Assembly (NCBI RefSeq): GCF_011075055.1
Contig: NC_058145.1
Coordinates: forward strand, 4,435,228 to 4,499,227
Source of the DNA: Mangifera indica
Lineage: Eukaryota; Streptophyta; Magnoliopsida; Sapindales; Anacardiaceae
Direction: 5' to 3'
DNA: 64,000 nt
The notes under the pieces were generated by a model. The model ran no database searches and was not told where the DNA came from. It was given only the letters and a program-made list of their open reading frames with translations. The position numbers and the translations under genes were made by a program. Positions 31,986 to 44,489 of this stretch are shown here, one piece after another (position 1 is the stretch's first letter; every line of letters begins with the position of its first letter).

Positions 31986-32603
31986 AATTAATTATTATAA
32001 ATAATTATTATATTTAATTGAATATAATAAAAGAATATTTAAATATTATTTTACTTAAATATTTAAAAAATTATTGGATATAATTATTCTAAAATATTTT
32101 ATATATAAAGATAATTTTTATACTTAAAAAATAATAAATAAAGATAAAATTATAATAAAATCAATATTATCTTAGTAATTTTTTGATACCTAAAGATAAT
32201 AATTTGATAATCTTTTATATTATATGTCATATCACTATTAGTAATAGAAACTAACCATAATATTTTATCATTTACAAACTAAGCAAAATAATATAAATAA
32301 TAAAAAATATGTTATAAGAGTAATCTTTGATTACTTCGAACCAAATGTCTCTTTAGTGTTCCACAACTTCCACTTCACCATTTTTATATAGGTCTTTTAT
32401 TAGAATCAAGACTATGGCATGAGTTCACATGTCGGTCAGGCCAAAATTTGCATGTCTTATCGAGTCTTGAATCATATTAGGTTAAGGCACTTAAAAAAAC
32501 AAGTCTAGAGGGTTCTGTCAGTCCATTAAATTTGAAGACCCATAATACGCCCTACATAAGGTGAGTCATACCTTTGTGGGTTTTTGTAGGCCACTATGTT
32601 AAA

Positions 32604-32607
<4 letters not shown>

Positions 32608-32638
<31 letters not shown>
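32608..32638. repeat. TA microsatellite
   Basis: About 15 uninterrupted TA units. Confidence 0.95.
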
Positions 32639-32642
<4 letters not shown>

Positions 32643-33296
32643 TAAGTCATATCAAACCAACCTATGAACCTTTTCATGGGGTCTTAAGATAATCTATAAA
32701 TTTGCGAGTCGTGTTATGGTTGGATGTTCCTAAATAATATAAGATATAATTGTACATGGGTCAGTATGACTCGCTGTCATGTCTAAGTATACGCTATAAG
32801 TATTATTAAACTTTCTTTAAATTATTAGAAATTGCAAATTTTTATTATTTTCACAATGACAGAGAATTTTTTTATTATAATTCAAGGGTTAATGCCTTCT
32901 TATCTTTTTTATTACTTATGCTTTCAATACATTTATGTGATCAAATTTTTTGTTGTAAGATAAAAATTTCATCTAAGTTTTAAATTTACAGGATTTGTTT
33001 CAAAAAAGCAATAAGTCAAGCAATCAACAACTAGATATGAGATCTACACATAGATAGATCTAAAGTATGAATAAAAGTCTTTCTATCTAGAAGTCGTAGG
33101 AGGAGAAACTCTTGACAATCTTAACTGTTTTCATTATCTCCTCAACTTGACAATTTAGGTTTTCTCTATCCCTTATCATCGTGGAATTCCATAATTCTCT
33201 CTTACATGAAGGGGATAATGTGATCAATCATTTCTTAATTAGATGTCTAGGTTTATTATACTAAGATCTAATTATGTTGTTATTCAATTATGTAAA

Positions 33297-34102
33297 GGCC
33301 AAACGACTATTTCCCACCCAAGGTTTGATGTTTTCTCAAAAGTCCCCCCTTTAACTATGAAAACATCAAATACCCACCCATGGCCGGTTAGATTTAACCA
33401 AACCCTAACGCCTGAAAATTTTATCTCTTTTTGCCCCCCTAAACTTTAAAAACTAGAAATTTTCCCTCAGTCTAAGTTTTAAAAAATGGCAGTTTCACCA
33501 TAGGGTTTGGTTTTGAAATCTCCGACGACCGTTCCGGCTCCATTACCGACGACCTCTCCCTCCCGAAGCAGCCTCTCCTTTCGGCGAATGCTTTCCTCCC
33601 ATTTGGAGGCTTGATCGACGTCGGAAAGACGAAGTTCTTCATCTCCCCATACGAAGACGAAGTCGTCGTCTTCGTCTGGGGAGACGAAGAACTTCGTCTT
33701 CCCCGATGAAGTTCTTCGTCTCCCAAGGCGTTTTCGACGTTGATCGAACCTCCAAATGGGAGGAAAGCATTCGCCAGAAGGAGAGGCTGTTTCGGGAGGG
33801 AAAGGCTGTCGGCAATGGAGCTAGAATGGTCGCCAGAGATTTCAAAACCAAACCCTAGGGTGAAACTGCCATTTTTTAAAACTTAGGCTGAGGGAAAATT
33901 TTAGTTTTTAAAGTTTAGGGGGAAAAATTAGATTCTATTTTAATTTATTTTTAATATTATAGCAAAAATGACGATTTTACCCCTACCACCGTTAGGGTTT
34001 GGTTAAATCTAACCGGTCATGGTGGTTGTTTGGTGTTTCCATAGTTAAAGGGGGGAGTTTTGAGAAAATATCAAACCTTGGGTGGGAAATAGTCGTTTGG
34101 CC
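33297..34102. mobile_element. Foldback Mutator-type MITE, copy 1 (806 bp)
   Basis: The ends GGCCAAACGACTATTTCCCA and its reverse complement are flanked by a perfect 9-bp target duplication, TTATGTAAA (33288-33296 and 34103-34111). Nine-base duplications are the hallmark of Mutator-type transposition. The inverted repeats run well beyond the first 120 bp. After an extra segment of about 80 bp in the right arm, they resume and continue almost to the centre, so most of the element would fold on itself. The middle is rich in GACGAAG/CTTCGTC palindromes. It encodes no transposase and must be mobilised in trans. A second, longer copy lies at 44697-45618. Confidence 0.93.
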
Positions 34103-34111
34103 TTATGTAAA

Positions 34112-35466
34112 ACTAATATGACTAAGTTACTCTTACAAGGGATAAGTATGATTTATTAAAAATATTGTAAAATTAAAAACGTAATGAAAAATCAATTTTA
34201 ACAATTTTATAAGTAATTAAACAATATATAAAATATAGTTCATTAAAGAAAGAATAGAAATAAATTGTTCAATCAATTTATAGTGGTTTAGAGTTGTCCC
34301 AAGCTGCCTACATCATTTTCTTCAATGAAACCCATTTTAAGTTAAACTATCATATAATAAATCAATAGAATAGTTTTGTTAGGATTTTGCCTTAGTTTAC
34401 TGAGATTCTACCTTTACAATAGTTGATTTAGGATTTTATCCAACAAATTTTGAGTATAAAGATTGTGAAATGAGAATGCCTCTAAGTAGGTTGATTACAC
34501 ATATGAATAACAATCTTTTGCTCAAAGAATATAAGTCTAAGAACATAAGAGCTAAAGAGTTAGAGTAAAAATGTGAGTTTTGAGTATTTGAATTTAGATT
34601 AAGATTGACTTCTTTCTATTGCATTTCTATAACTCTTGAGTGGTTCTCAAGGTTTCCTTTTATACTATATTTTTTCTTTGAAAGTTGATCTATTTGTTGG
34701 TTTGAAAATATAATCTTTCACTCTAAAAAAGATGTTTAAATTTAGTGCAAAGTCTCATGAAACGTGCTTTCCGTGAAGAGGAACATGCATTCTTAACTTA
34801 AAGATTTTATTTTTCCTTAATGTTGGATCTTCAATCAACTCTCTAATGGTTAAATTTCTTTTCACGACCTTTCATGAAACAAACAATTTGTAACACTCAC
34901 AAATATATATCAAGGGCAAAACTTTCAATTTATGTCTATTATTGCTTCTCTTTGAATGTGGTCTAAGTTAAGACATGAATCATGCATACTTAATGAATTT
35001 TTAAGTTTATGAACAAATGTGCATGAAGGTTGAAGGTTCGTTCATACTATTCCATATCAACAAAATGGATAACATGTCATGTAAGATATTTTAAAAGTGA
35101 TTCACGATCATGCATGCCTATGATGCATGCCCGTGTAGTTGGTTATTACATGAAAGTTTATGCAAAGCACATTATCGGGCCTTTAGGGATCTTTATCCCA
35201 TATTTTAGCTCCAACCTTATCTTGAATTTTCAATTGAGAGAGAGACTTTTGGCAACAAAGTTCTAGTGGTGACCAAGATTTTTCGTTGAGTCTTTAAAGT
35301 AAGAGAGAAAAAGGCTTTATTGGTAAAGAATTCTTCCAGTGGAAGGAGCAAGTAAATAAGATGACCTTTTAATGTTTAATGCATGCACAAATTGAGAATT
35401 GTGTTTTCTTGCTTGATGATGTGTCTTTTTACTGGATAATCCGTAATGAAATTGAAAGATCATGAA
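34112..35466. other. Intergenic sequence, no gene recognised
   Basis: AT-rich sequence between the foldback MITE and a small hAT-like MITE. The open stretch at 35030-35266 shows no recognisable domain. Nothing else is supported. Confidence 0.4.
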
Positions 35467-35474
35467 TATATAAC

Positions 35475-35753
35475 TAGGGCTGGATTTGAATCGAGCTCGA
35501 TTCAAATAAACCCAAAACAAGCGAATCCCAAATGAACTCGAGCTCAACCCTGCAACTTCAAGCTCCAACTTGCTCTTCAAACGTGCAAACTAAAAATTTT
35601 GATAGTTTTGATCAATATATATTACAACGATATCATTTTAATAACGAGTTAAATAAAACTCGAGCTCGAGCTTATTTACAACGAGATTAAGCTCAATTAC
35701 TACAAATCGAACCGAACTCGAGCTTGATTCTGCTTTGCTCGAATCCAGCCTTA
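35475..35753. mobile_element. hAT-like MITE, 279 bp
   Basis: Terminal inverted repeats TAGGGCTGGATT (start) and AATCCAGCCTTA (end) match at 11 of 12 bases. The flanks TATATAAC (35467-35474) and TGTATAAC (35754-35761) agree at 7 of 8 positions, as expected for an aged 8-bp hAT target duplication. The interior repeats CGAGCTCGAGCTC-like palindromes. No coding capacity. Confidence 0.75.
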
Positions 35754-35761
35754 TGTATAAC

Positions 35762-36847
35762 TATGCAAGATTATATAGATTAATTGATGTTATGAAAAAA
35801 ATAAAAAGAAAATTTGATAAAACATGATGATGTGTGTGAAATTACTTTGGTGAGTGGATCAATCCAATGGGATCATAAGAGAATATAAAGGTTTGTTGTA
35901 TAAAGATTAATTCAGTGATATTTGTTCACATGTTTATACTTTCAATTGGTGATATAAAGGTTTACATGTTTACAATAGTGATTCACCTTATTCAAGTTCC
36001 AACGTAATTTCATTGTTGGAGTTGTCATTAACAATGCCAAGACATTTAGTAATTCCATCAATTGAGGAGGAAATGAGGTCAAAGTCATGTGTTGTTGCCA
36101 TTGCTTATTTGGCACCGATACTTTTGGCATTTTTGTGGAGTAGTGGAGACAATTCAAATTCTCAAGGAATATTAATTGCATATTTTATTGGTGTTGCTTG
36201 TTCACTTGGTGCTCTTTTTTTTTTTTTTGGGTAATTCACTTATCTTTTTTTTTTTTTTGGGTAATTCACTTAGTACGTTTACTTATCTTTTTACTATGTC
36301 AGATCACCCACCTTAAAATTACTTAATTTTCTAGGTTTTAAGGCAGATTTGTTATAAGTATAGTGTGGTCTTACATGATTGTTTGTTGCTTTGCTAGTGG
36401 CATCTGGTATGATCTTTGGAAACAATTCTTATATCCTTGGTTTAACTATATTCGCATAGGGTAACTCTATGGGCGATTTAGTGTCAAATGTTATGATGAA
36501 GATGAATGGTGGGGATTGTGCACAAATTGCTTTTTCTTGATGCTATGCAGGTCCAACACACTTGTTGTTTTAGGTATATTAATGTTGCGTGGAGCTTGGT
36601 CAAACAAACCAACTTCATATGTGATCTCCCAAAGGCAGAGTTTGTTTTTCATGTTATCATTATCATTAATATAACAAATTATAAGCTTATTATAGCTATG
36701 AAAAAAATAACATTGATATGGATTGCATATACGAGAAGCTTGGTATTCTAAACAAATAGGCAGAGCTGAATTCAATATCCAGTGTTTTTTGATTGAGCGA
36801 ATGGAAGACCAAAAGATCTCATCTTGGGACAATTTTGACACTATTTT
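35762..36847. other. Intergenic sequence with a weak membrane-protein-like frame
   Basis: A plus-strand frame at 36013-36234 encodes two hydrophobic stretches (VVAIAYLAPILLAFLW and IAYFIGVACSLGALF) around SSGDNSNSQG, then runs into a T-rich tract. I do not recognise the family. It could be one exon of a decayed or unannotated membrane protein, or chance. Next to it, 36218-36238 and 36246-36268 form a tandem duplication of a T run plus GGGTAATTCACTTA. Confidence 0.3.
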
Positions 36848-38990
36848 TGTAACACCTATAGATAAGTCTAAAAACATTTCAGTCTCTTTCTAGTTTTAAA
36901 GTCAGTGATTTTTTTTTAAAATCTAATAGTACATGCTTGTGTATAGAGATATACATGGCTATGTATGGTCAACAAAGAGTCAAACTTTTAGATCAAATTA
37001 TGATCACGACAAAACAAGAAGTTGCCTTAGTTGTGTAACTAAACGCACGATTGTATATGGTTCATACATGCCCATGTATCGCATCTTGAAGATAAAATAA
37101 AAACACGATCAACCCTAATTTTTACACATTCTTTTGCATTCCCAGTCGCTCAAAAAGTGAGAGAGTATGAGAGAGGAGTCTATGGTCACCTAAGGAGTCA
37201 CTGCCAATACCGTAGTCATGCAAAAAGGACGTTTTCGTTGGAATCCAAGTAAATGGAGCGATTTCCTTTGTTTAGTCATGTAAATCTTTGGAATTTTCTA
37301 CTATATACATGATCTAAAGGTGTTTAGATATAATAGTAAAGATATATTTGATGAAATTTATGTTACATGTGAATATGAGGAATTATATGCATGTTTCATC
37401 TTTGGATTGTATGAATGTTATATGTTTTGGCTTGATTGATGCTTTAGAGCCAAGTATGTATATTTTGATTAGATAAATTGTATGAATATCATGTTTAGGG
37501 TGTGTAGAAACTTTCATGTATGTTTTAGAAGGAGTAATCTAGCTGAATTTACAATTGAAAAAGTGTAAAAACCCTAAGACACGATTTCCAGATCGTGATA
37601 TACGATCATGTGTGGTTCGATACACACTTGTGTGTTGTTCAAGAAATTTTAAAAGTTCACAGATCTCTTACTTATTTTGAGGGGAGAAATGCACGGTTGT
37701 GTGGTATGGGACACATACCTATGTATGACTTTCCAAAAGTGGGCGATGTGCACTAGAAGACACGTGGCTCGTACACGTAGATCCAAGTAACAGGAGTGTG
37801 TCCAAGTTAACTTCTCGTATGCATCTACTTTATACACGACCGTGTGCTGAGTGTCACACTTCTGTATATATAGTTCAGGATGCACATGAGCGTGAGTTGA
37901 GAAGCACACGATCGTGTACCTTTAGACAAAGTTAAAAGATGATTATACTCTTAGGCTATGTGCATAAGAAGAGAAAGTTACATAAGAAGAATAATGAGCT
38001 AACATAAGGTAAGGAATTCAAAGAAGATATAAATGAGGTATCCAATTGTGTAGACAACGACACAAACTTAAATCAAGTCAAATCTAAGTCAAAAAGTTCG
38101 CAACCTTAAAACTAGTGTCACACAACTAGTTAGTCATCAGCTATGTGTGTAAGTGACAATATTTGTGAGAGTAATAGGGTTAGATACCCATGAGATACAT
38201 CATGTACTCGTCGCCAAAGTGTATAGCCAACCAGTTTAGTTCGGGTGTGCATGGTAAAGATGTGCCTTTTAGATATTCTTCACATGATCAACGAGATGCA
38301 CCACATATGTACCTAAAGTAAAGGTAATCTTTGAATGGTTAGTTAGTAGTTCCAATCAGTTTTTGTGGTAAGGGAAGAAGCTGCTATCAGAGATTTTCTA
38401 ATGTAATCAGGGTGTCCCAATTAGCTAGCCTAATAAATCATTTGGCATATTCACAAGGCATAATGACAACTTTCACTAGGCATTAGAATGTTGATTCCAA
38501 CTTGGGTCTCCACAGTTTTCATGGATAATCCATGTTAGAGTGTCAAAGTGTCATAGTGTGATAATAGTTAGCTTACAAATAAAACATGAGTTTTATCACT
38601 AGATAGTTTAATAACCATAGATGTCGAAAAGGTCTCCACTTACTGAGTTTTACTCTCGCGTTTCCTTTCTATGTTTCGTAGGTAAAGGTGAGTAATGAAG
38701 CAAGTGGGGATCTAGTGGTCTTGTAAGCAGCTGCATGAAGAGAAGGGCATTTATGTCATCTTAGTAATAGTAGACATAAGTTTGTTATTATTATTAGTAT
38801 TTTCAGAAACATTGATGCTTTTATTTTATAACATAAATTTTCAGATAATTATTATTTTATAAGTTTGACTTATAAAATGTTTTTATTACATCACATTTTT
38901 GCATGTTTTATAATTATGATAATGCATTAAAGTTTTTAAATAGTCTAGTTGTACACATTTTTTTCGGTATACTCCCATAAGAGGTATGTA
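36848..38990. mobile_element. Probable Ty3/gypsy LTR remnant with CACGATCGTG-type motifs
   Basis: The stretch begins TGTAACACCTATAG, the usual opening of many plant gypsy LTRs. Near 38640-38700 it has TTACTGAGTTTTACTCTCGCG and TTCGTAGGTAAAGG, which resemble the distal part of such LTRs. Between 37040 and 37920 it repeats short palindromic motifs of the form CACGATCGTGT and CACGACCGTGTG. The right end is uncertain (AGAGGTATGTA near 38972-38982 is a candidate), and I could not find a target duplication. No gag or pol is seen, so it may be a solo LTR. Confidence 0.5.
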
Positions 38991-40376
38991 TCTAAAGTTT
39001 TCTATTTGTATGTGTCATTTGTCTAGTTAGTAATTACGAGAATGAGAAAAAATGGTATAAAAATATATATGGATATGATACGATAATTAGTTAAAAACAC
39101 ATTTGTAAAAATACATTTATAAAATTCAAATACAATAAATATACAAAATGTGTATATATAAGTTTAATATAATACATCACCAGTAATATGTTTCCAAAAT
39201 TATGACAATATTAATCCTCATTTAAGCATTTTTAATGTAACACATGGTTAAAATCCTAATTTTACCTGACATAACACAATATATAATTGATTTTCAAATT
39301 GTGGTCTCAATACTTTCAAACACAATATATAATCAAGATTCAATTATAATTTTTCAAACATATAACATAGCTAATTAATAAATCACAATAGTATATTATT
39401 CTATTTAATATGAAGAGATTTAGCTATATAATAAATAATTTATATCTTATATTTATCTTCTATGGTCGAGTTAAATTCAAATTATATAGATATTATCTTT
39501 CAAGAATTAAAAAAAAAACAAAAAAACACTTTGGATGTAAATATTAATAAAAAACTCTAAACCCTAAATAAAAAAATGGAGAAACATTATATTATGTCTT
39601 TAAAATGTTTATCTTGTCCTACATCATTTGCTCTAACTGAAAAGATATTCAAGTTCTAGTGCTTGTGTTACAAAATAAGATAAATTAAACTTGTATTTTT
39701 TTCAAAAATGGATCAAGATGTGGTTCTAATGTCAAATGATATAAATAAAAAAAGATTTATTATAAATCATGCTCGAGTTTTCTTTACAACCAAAACAATA
39801 TCTACTATTTTAGTATAAATTTGAGAAAGTAATAAGTTTTTTATTTTGATTGGATCACCTATATGAATTATTATTTCCAAACACCAACAAGTTGAAGAAT
39901 AAAATAATGAGTTGATGGTAAGAAATAAAAAGAAAAAGGAAAAAAAATGAAATTGTAATGATTTTTTTTATTTTGAAAAAAAAAAAAAGAACACAACTTA
40001 TTATTGTTTGGTTGAAATTTTTATACTTTATATAAAACAACCTTTTTTTGTGCTTTATAAAATGACATCATTTTATTCTTTGTCAAAGGAAAATTTCAAA
40101 AGTGAGGCAATATATATAAAAACTGTTAATACGGGTTTAATATGACAAACATATAAAATACATATTTTATATGTTTTAAGTTCAAAGATATGACTAAATA
40201 TGTTTAAAATAGTAAAATATAACAAATACATATAATACATTAATAAAGCACAAATTTATTATCTAGGGTCATTTGTTCCTTTGTAGTCATGTACGTTACT
40301 AATCAAATATGTTTTGTTAACAAGATACTAGCATGAATGCTTGCACAAACATAATGGATCAGCTTATGCACTCTAT
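38991..40376. other. AT-rich intergenic sequence
   Basis: Very AT-rich, with no gene, domain or repeat end recognised before the copia element. Confidence 0.5.
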
Positions 40377-40720
40377 TATGGAATTAGTGGCTTTCCACTA
40401 TAAAATTACATTTAGAGACAATGAGAATACATTTAAGGAAAGGAAGGCGCATGGAGTAGAAAAAATGTGGGCATTAATTACTCATACATCAATTTGAGAT
40501 ATTTGATACAAAACATTTATTGTCTTAGCTAACCCATCTCTCCTATACAGTGAAAATTTTCACTATAAATTACCCCATACCCCAATTCATTTTATATAAG
40601 ACAATAATCTCTTCTTTGTTTTATGAGAATAAATACACACATATCATTTACTCCGTTTCACAAGATTAACTCTCTCTTCTTTCTATCTTTCTGCTTCATT
40701 TTTTATTATAATTTATAATA
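40377..40720 (+). repeat. Left LTR of the copia element
   Basis: Aligns with 47148-47504. Shared blocks include GAATTAGTGGCTTTCCAC, CAATTTGAGATATTTGATAC, AGAATAAATACACACAT and CAAGATTAACTCTCTCTTCT. The start reads TATGGAATT where the right copy reads TGTAGAATT, so the TG end seems mutated. Confidence 0.9.
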
Positions 40721-40912
40721 TGTTATCAGTATAGTCTGTTAAGGTATATCATAATATTAATAATTTTTTAATTATATCATTATTTTATTTATATATTACA
40801 AATATGAATATCTCAATTATAATATTGTCCTATTTACAAAATACAAACTATAAATATTTTAATTTTTGTTATTCTTCTGTTTAATTTTTTATTTATAATT
40901 ATATTTAATTTA

Positions 40913-41230
40913 CAACCCAAAGTTTACAAAATTATGAATCTGGATTCGAAGTCCTAAATATTATTATTTGCAACCTGAAGTTTACAAAATCATAAATATA
41001 GACATAAAGTCCTAAATATCATTGGAATATTTATTTATGTCATAGTAATTATATCCGATTTGTAATATGAAGTTTACAAAATTGTGAAAATATATATATT
41101 GACCCAAAGTCTCAAGTTTCATCAAAATATTTATTATAATTATATCTCATTTGTAACTTGAAGTTTGCATAAGTTATGAAAAAGATGAAATTAAAGTCTG
41201 AAATATTATTTAAGTTTTATATACTATAAT
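40913..41230 (+). repeat. Degenerate tandem repeats in the copia leader
   Basis: A unit like AACCTGAAGTTTACAAAAT followed by AAGTCCTAAATATTAT occurs about four times (near 40915, 40973, 41060 and 41155) at uneven spacing, between the primer-binding site and gag. Confidence 0.6.
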
Positions 41231-41349
41231 ATTCTAAATAGTAATTACAAAACTATAAATTTTGTGAATATGAGACAAATATGAACCTAAAGTTTTAACA
41301 TAATTTTTTTCTATCATATCACTAATTTTTATTACTTTCATCACCCTAT

Positions 41350-42310
41350 AGTTCGTGAAAATGACAAATCTCGTAAAACTTCAATAAATTGCCCCTTGAT
41401 TGGATGGAGAAAATTATACTAAACGAGCCTTGGACACGATTCTTCGTTTAAAGCTATGAGCCTTAGAGAAACAATAAAAGAAGAAAATAAAACATCCCAA
41501 CAAGATAAATCCAAGGCTACCATTTTCCTTCATCACCACATCCATGAAGGATTACAAGCAGAATATGTGAATATTATGGATCCACTAGAGTTATGGAGGA
41601 ACATAAAAGAAAGATTCAATTATGAAAAGTCGATGACACTACCAATGATACAATATGAATGAACTTATTTATGCTTTTAAGATTTTAAATCTATAAGTGA
41701 ATATAACTCTGTAATGTTTATAATAGTTTCCTAAATGAGATTATATGTAAAAAAAATAACTAAAGAAAATATGTTAGAGAAAACTTTCTCCATATTTCAT
41801 TCATCAAATATGCTTCTACAGCAGCAATATTGAAAAAAAAATTTAAAAAAATATTCTAAATTAATATATTGTTTGCTAGTGGCTAAACAAAATAATGAAT
41901 TGTTATTGAGAAACCATCAAACACGCCCCATTGGCACTGCGTTATTCCTTGAAGTAAACATGACTATCAGTAGTAGTTATCGTGGGCGCAGATGAGATCC
42001 TAGACAAAATAAGTTTTGATTTAAAGGTAGTCATAATAGAAAATCTCACCACCATAAATGGACCAGAGATAAAGCAAACAAGACAGAGGAAAAATGATAA
42101 AGAGTAAACCACATAATCATAAAAGTAAATATTATAGATATGTTTCCAAAGGCCATTGGCCACGTACTTATTGTAAGCCTAAACATTTTGTGGATTTATA
42201 CCAAACATTTATCAAAAATACTAACAAGAAAATCAAATCAAATTGTATTGATAATCTGGATCCTATCAATATGGAGAATTTTGATATTTTAGAATTCCTT
42301 CAAGATTAAG
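41350..42310 (+). pseudogene. Copia gag pseudogene
   Basis: An open stretch at 41456-41662 encodes a copia-type gag segment (FLHHHIHEGLQAEY, then DPLELWRNIKERF). Upstream codons near 41395 read LDGENYTK-like. Downstream frames are full of stops. Near 42135 the zinc-knuckle site reads YRYVSKGHWPRTY, where both flanking Cys positions of the usual CxxC..GHxxxxC motif are Tyr. Gag packages the element RNA. This copy is non-functional. Confidence 0.75.
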
Positions 42311-42401
42311 TAATCATACATATTATGTTGTGTAATTAGTACTATGTTTTTCTTCTTTTCAAATTTTGTAATGACTAATGTAAATTTTAAAATGAAAGAA
42401 A

Positions 42402-43990
42402 ATGAATTCCGAAATTGAAGCGTTAACTTCAAAAGTTGGTTATCGAAACATGTGTCTTGTGAATAGTATAACAACACACACCATATTTAAGAAAAATAAT
42501 TTTTTCTTAACTTTATCACTAGTTGAGGCTAAAATAAACACTATATCAAAATTAATAAAACTGATTGAAGGTTCTAGAACAACCACAATTTTGCTGAAGA
42601 ATGAGACCAGATTAAACATCAATGATGCATTATATTTAAATAAATCTAGAAGAAATCTATTTAGTTTTAAAGATATAAAAAATAATAGTTATCCTATTGA
42701 AACCATGATTGAAAATGGTGCAAAATATCTATGTATAATTGATAATGTCTTCGAAAAAGGTATGTACTAGAAAAACTGTCCGTTTTATCATTTAGATTGT
42801 ATTATATAATTATAAAGGTAATTAAAACCTACACAATATTGAACCAAAAGTTCTCTAATCTAAAAATCTTTATACTTTAGCATGACCGTCTAGGTCCCCC
42901 AGGATCTATAATGATGAATAGACTTATTAAAAATTTACATGGACATACACTAAAGAATCATAATATTTTCTTGTCTAGTGAAAAATTCTACACCACTTGT
43001 TCACAAGGCAAATTATTAATCAGACCATCTCCTTCTAAAATTGGAGCTAAATCCCTATTATTCCTATAAAGGATTCAAAGGGACATATGTGGACACATTC
43101 ATCTACACAAGTAGGCCATTTCGATGTTTTATGCTCTTAATTAATGCATATGCATGATAGTCTCATATTTGTTTATTGCCAACTTAAAATATTGTTTTTG
43201 TTAAACTGTTAACACAAATTATCAAATTAAGGGAATATTTTTTAGATTATTCAATCAAGTCAATACAACAAGAAACTACTGGTGAATTTACATTCAAGAT
43301 ATTTGATGATTATTATATATTTATGGAGATTGATGTTGAATATTCAGTCTCACATGTCCATACTCAAAATGGATTAATTGAGTCCCTTATCACATGACTT
43401 CGAGTAATTGTACATACTTTATTACTAAGAACTCAATTGTTGACTTCTATGTGAGGACATGATATATTATATGTTGTAGCGTTAATTCGCTTGCAACCTT
43501 TTTGTTATCATAAATATTCTCCCCTATAATTGGTTTCCGATCACCAACCTAATATATCTTATTTGAGGTTATTTGGTTGTGTTGTATATGTCTCTACTGC
43601 GTCTTATCAATGCACAAAAATAGGATTCTAACATCATTTGAGAATTTATGTTAGATATTATTCATCATCCATTATTAAGTATCTGAAACCATTAACAGAT
43701 AATCTTTTTATTGCATGATTTGCAGAATATCACTTTGATGAGACAAAATTCCCACAATTGGGGAAAAAGAAAATACCTCATAAAATTAGACATAAACTTA
43801 CTTGGTACGTACCTATCATGTCTCATCTAGATCCTTGTATATCCCAAAGTAAAATTAAAGTACAGAGGATAGTGTATTTACAAATTATTGTCAATCAAAT
43901 ATTTGATGCATTTGTAGATATGACAAAAGTGATAAGATTACATGTACTAATTGCCAATGTACTAGCAAGAATTAATGTGACTATTAAATA
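42402..43990 (+). pseudogene. Copia protease and integrase pseudogene
   Basis: 42402-42770 holds a protease-like region (FKKNNFFLTLSLVEAKINTI, then LYLNKSRRNLFSF). About 42940-43060 is the GAG-pre-integrase region. Around 43350-43700 the integrase core is recognisable as HTQNGLIESLIT, then NISYLRLFGCVVYV, followed by HFDETKFPQLG near 43730. Several stops and frameshifts split it. In intact elements these parts cut the polyprotein and insert the DNA copy. Confidence 0.75.
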
Positions 43991-44489
43991 GTCTATTTGA
44001 GCTATGACTAATCAATCTAATGCATGCCAGAAATGTGGTAGACTTATTGGATCGAAGGACACTATTCTTCAAAAAAGAAAGGCAAAGAATCAAACAAATA
44101 TCAATCATGATACTCTTAAAATAATTGAAGAGTTCACACTCATTGATATTTCTCCAGAAGGTATTATGGTCCCTGAAGAGACTAAAACCCTTGAAATACA
44201 AGAAAATGCTAATACAAAAACCTTTATAAATTATGTGTATACACGAGAGATGTGGAATCATGAAATAGTTAAAATTGATGACGTATTCTCATTTGCAGTA
44301 GCTACTTAAATTATGAATGATAATAATTTCGAACTACGTACTGTAGTTGAGTATAGACAAAGATATGATAAACCTAAATGAGAAGTAGCAATTTGAGTAG
44401 AATTAACTTTACTTGCAAAATGTCAAGTGTTTAGGCATATGGTCTTAACACCTAAAGACGTCCAACCCTTTGGATATAAATAAGTATTT

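Larger units (their letters stand above)
30971..33287. other. AT-rich intergenic sequence upstream of TypA
   Basis: No gene seen. It contains an ATT microsatellite (31947-31983), a TA microsatellite (32608-32638) and very AT-rich sequence between 31880 and 32330. No coding domain or repeat termini were recognised. Confidence 0.5.
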
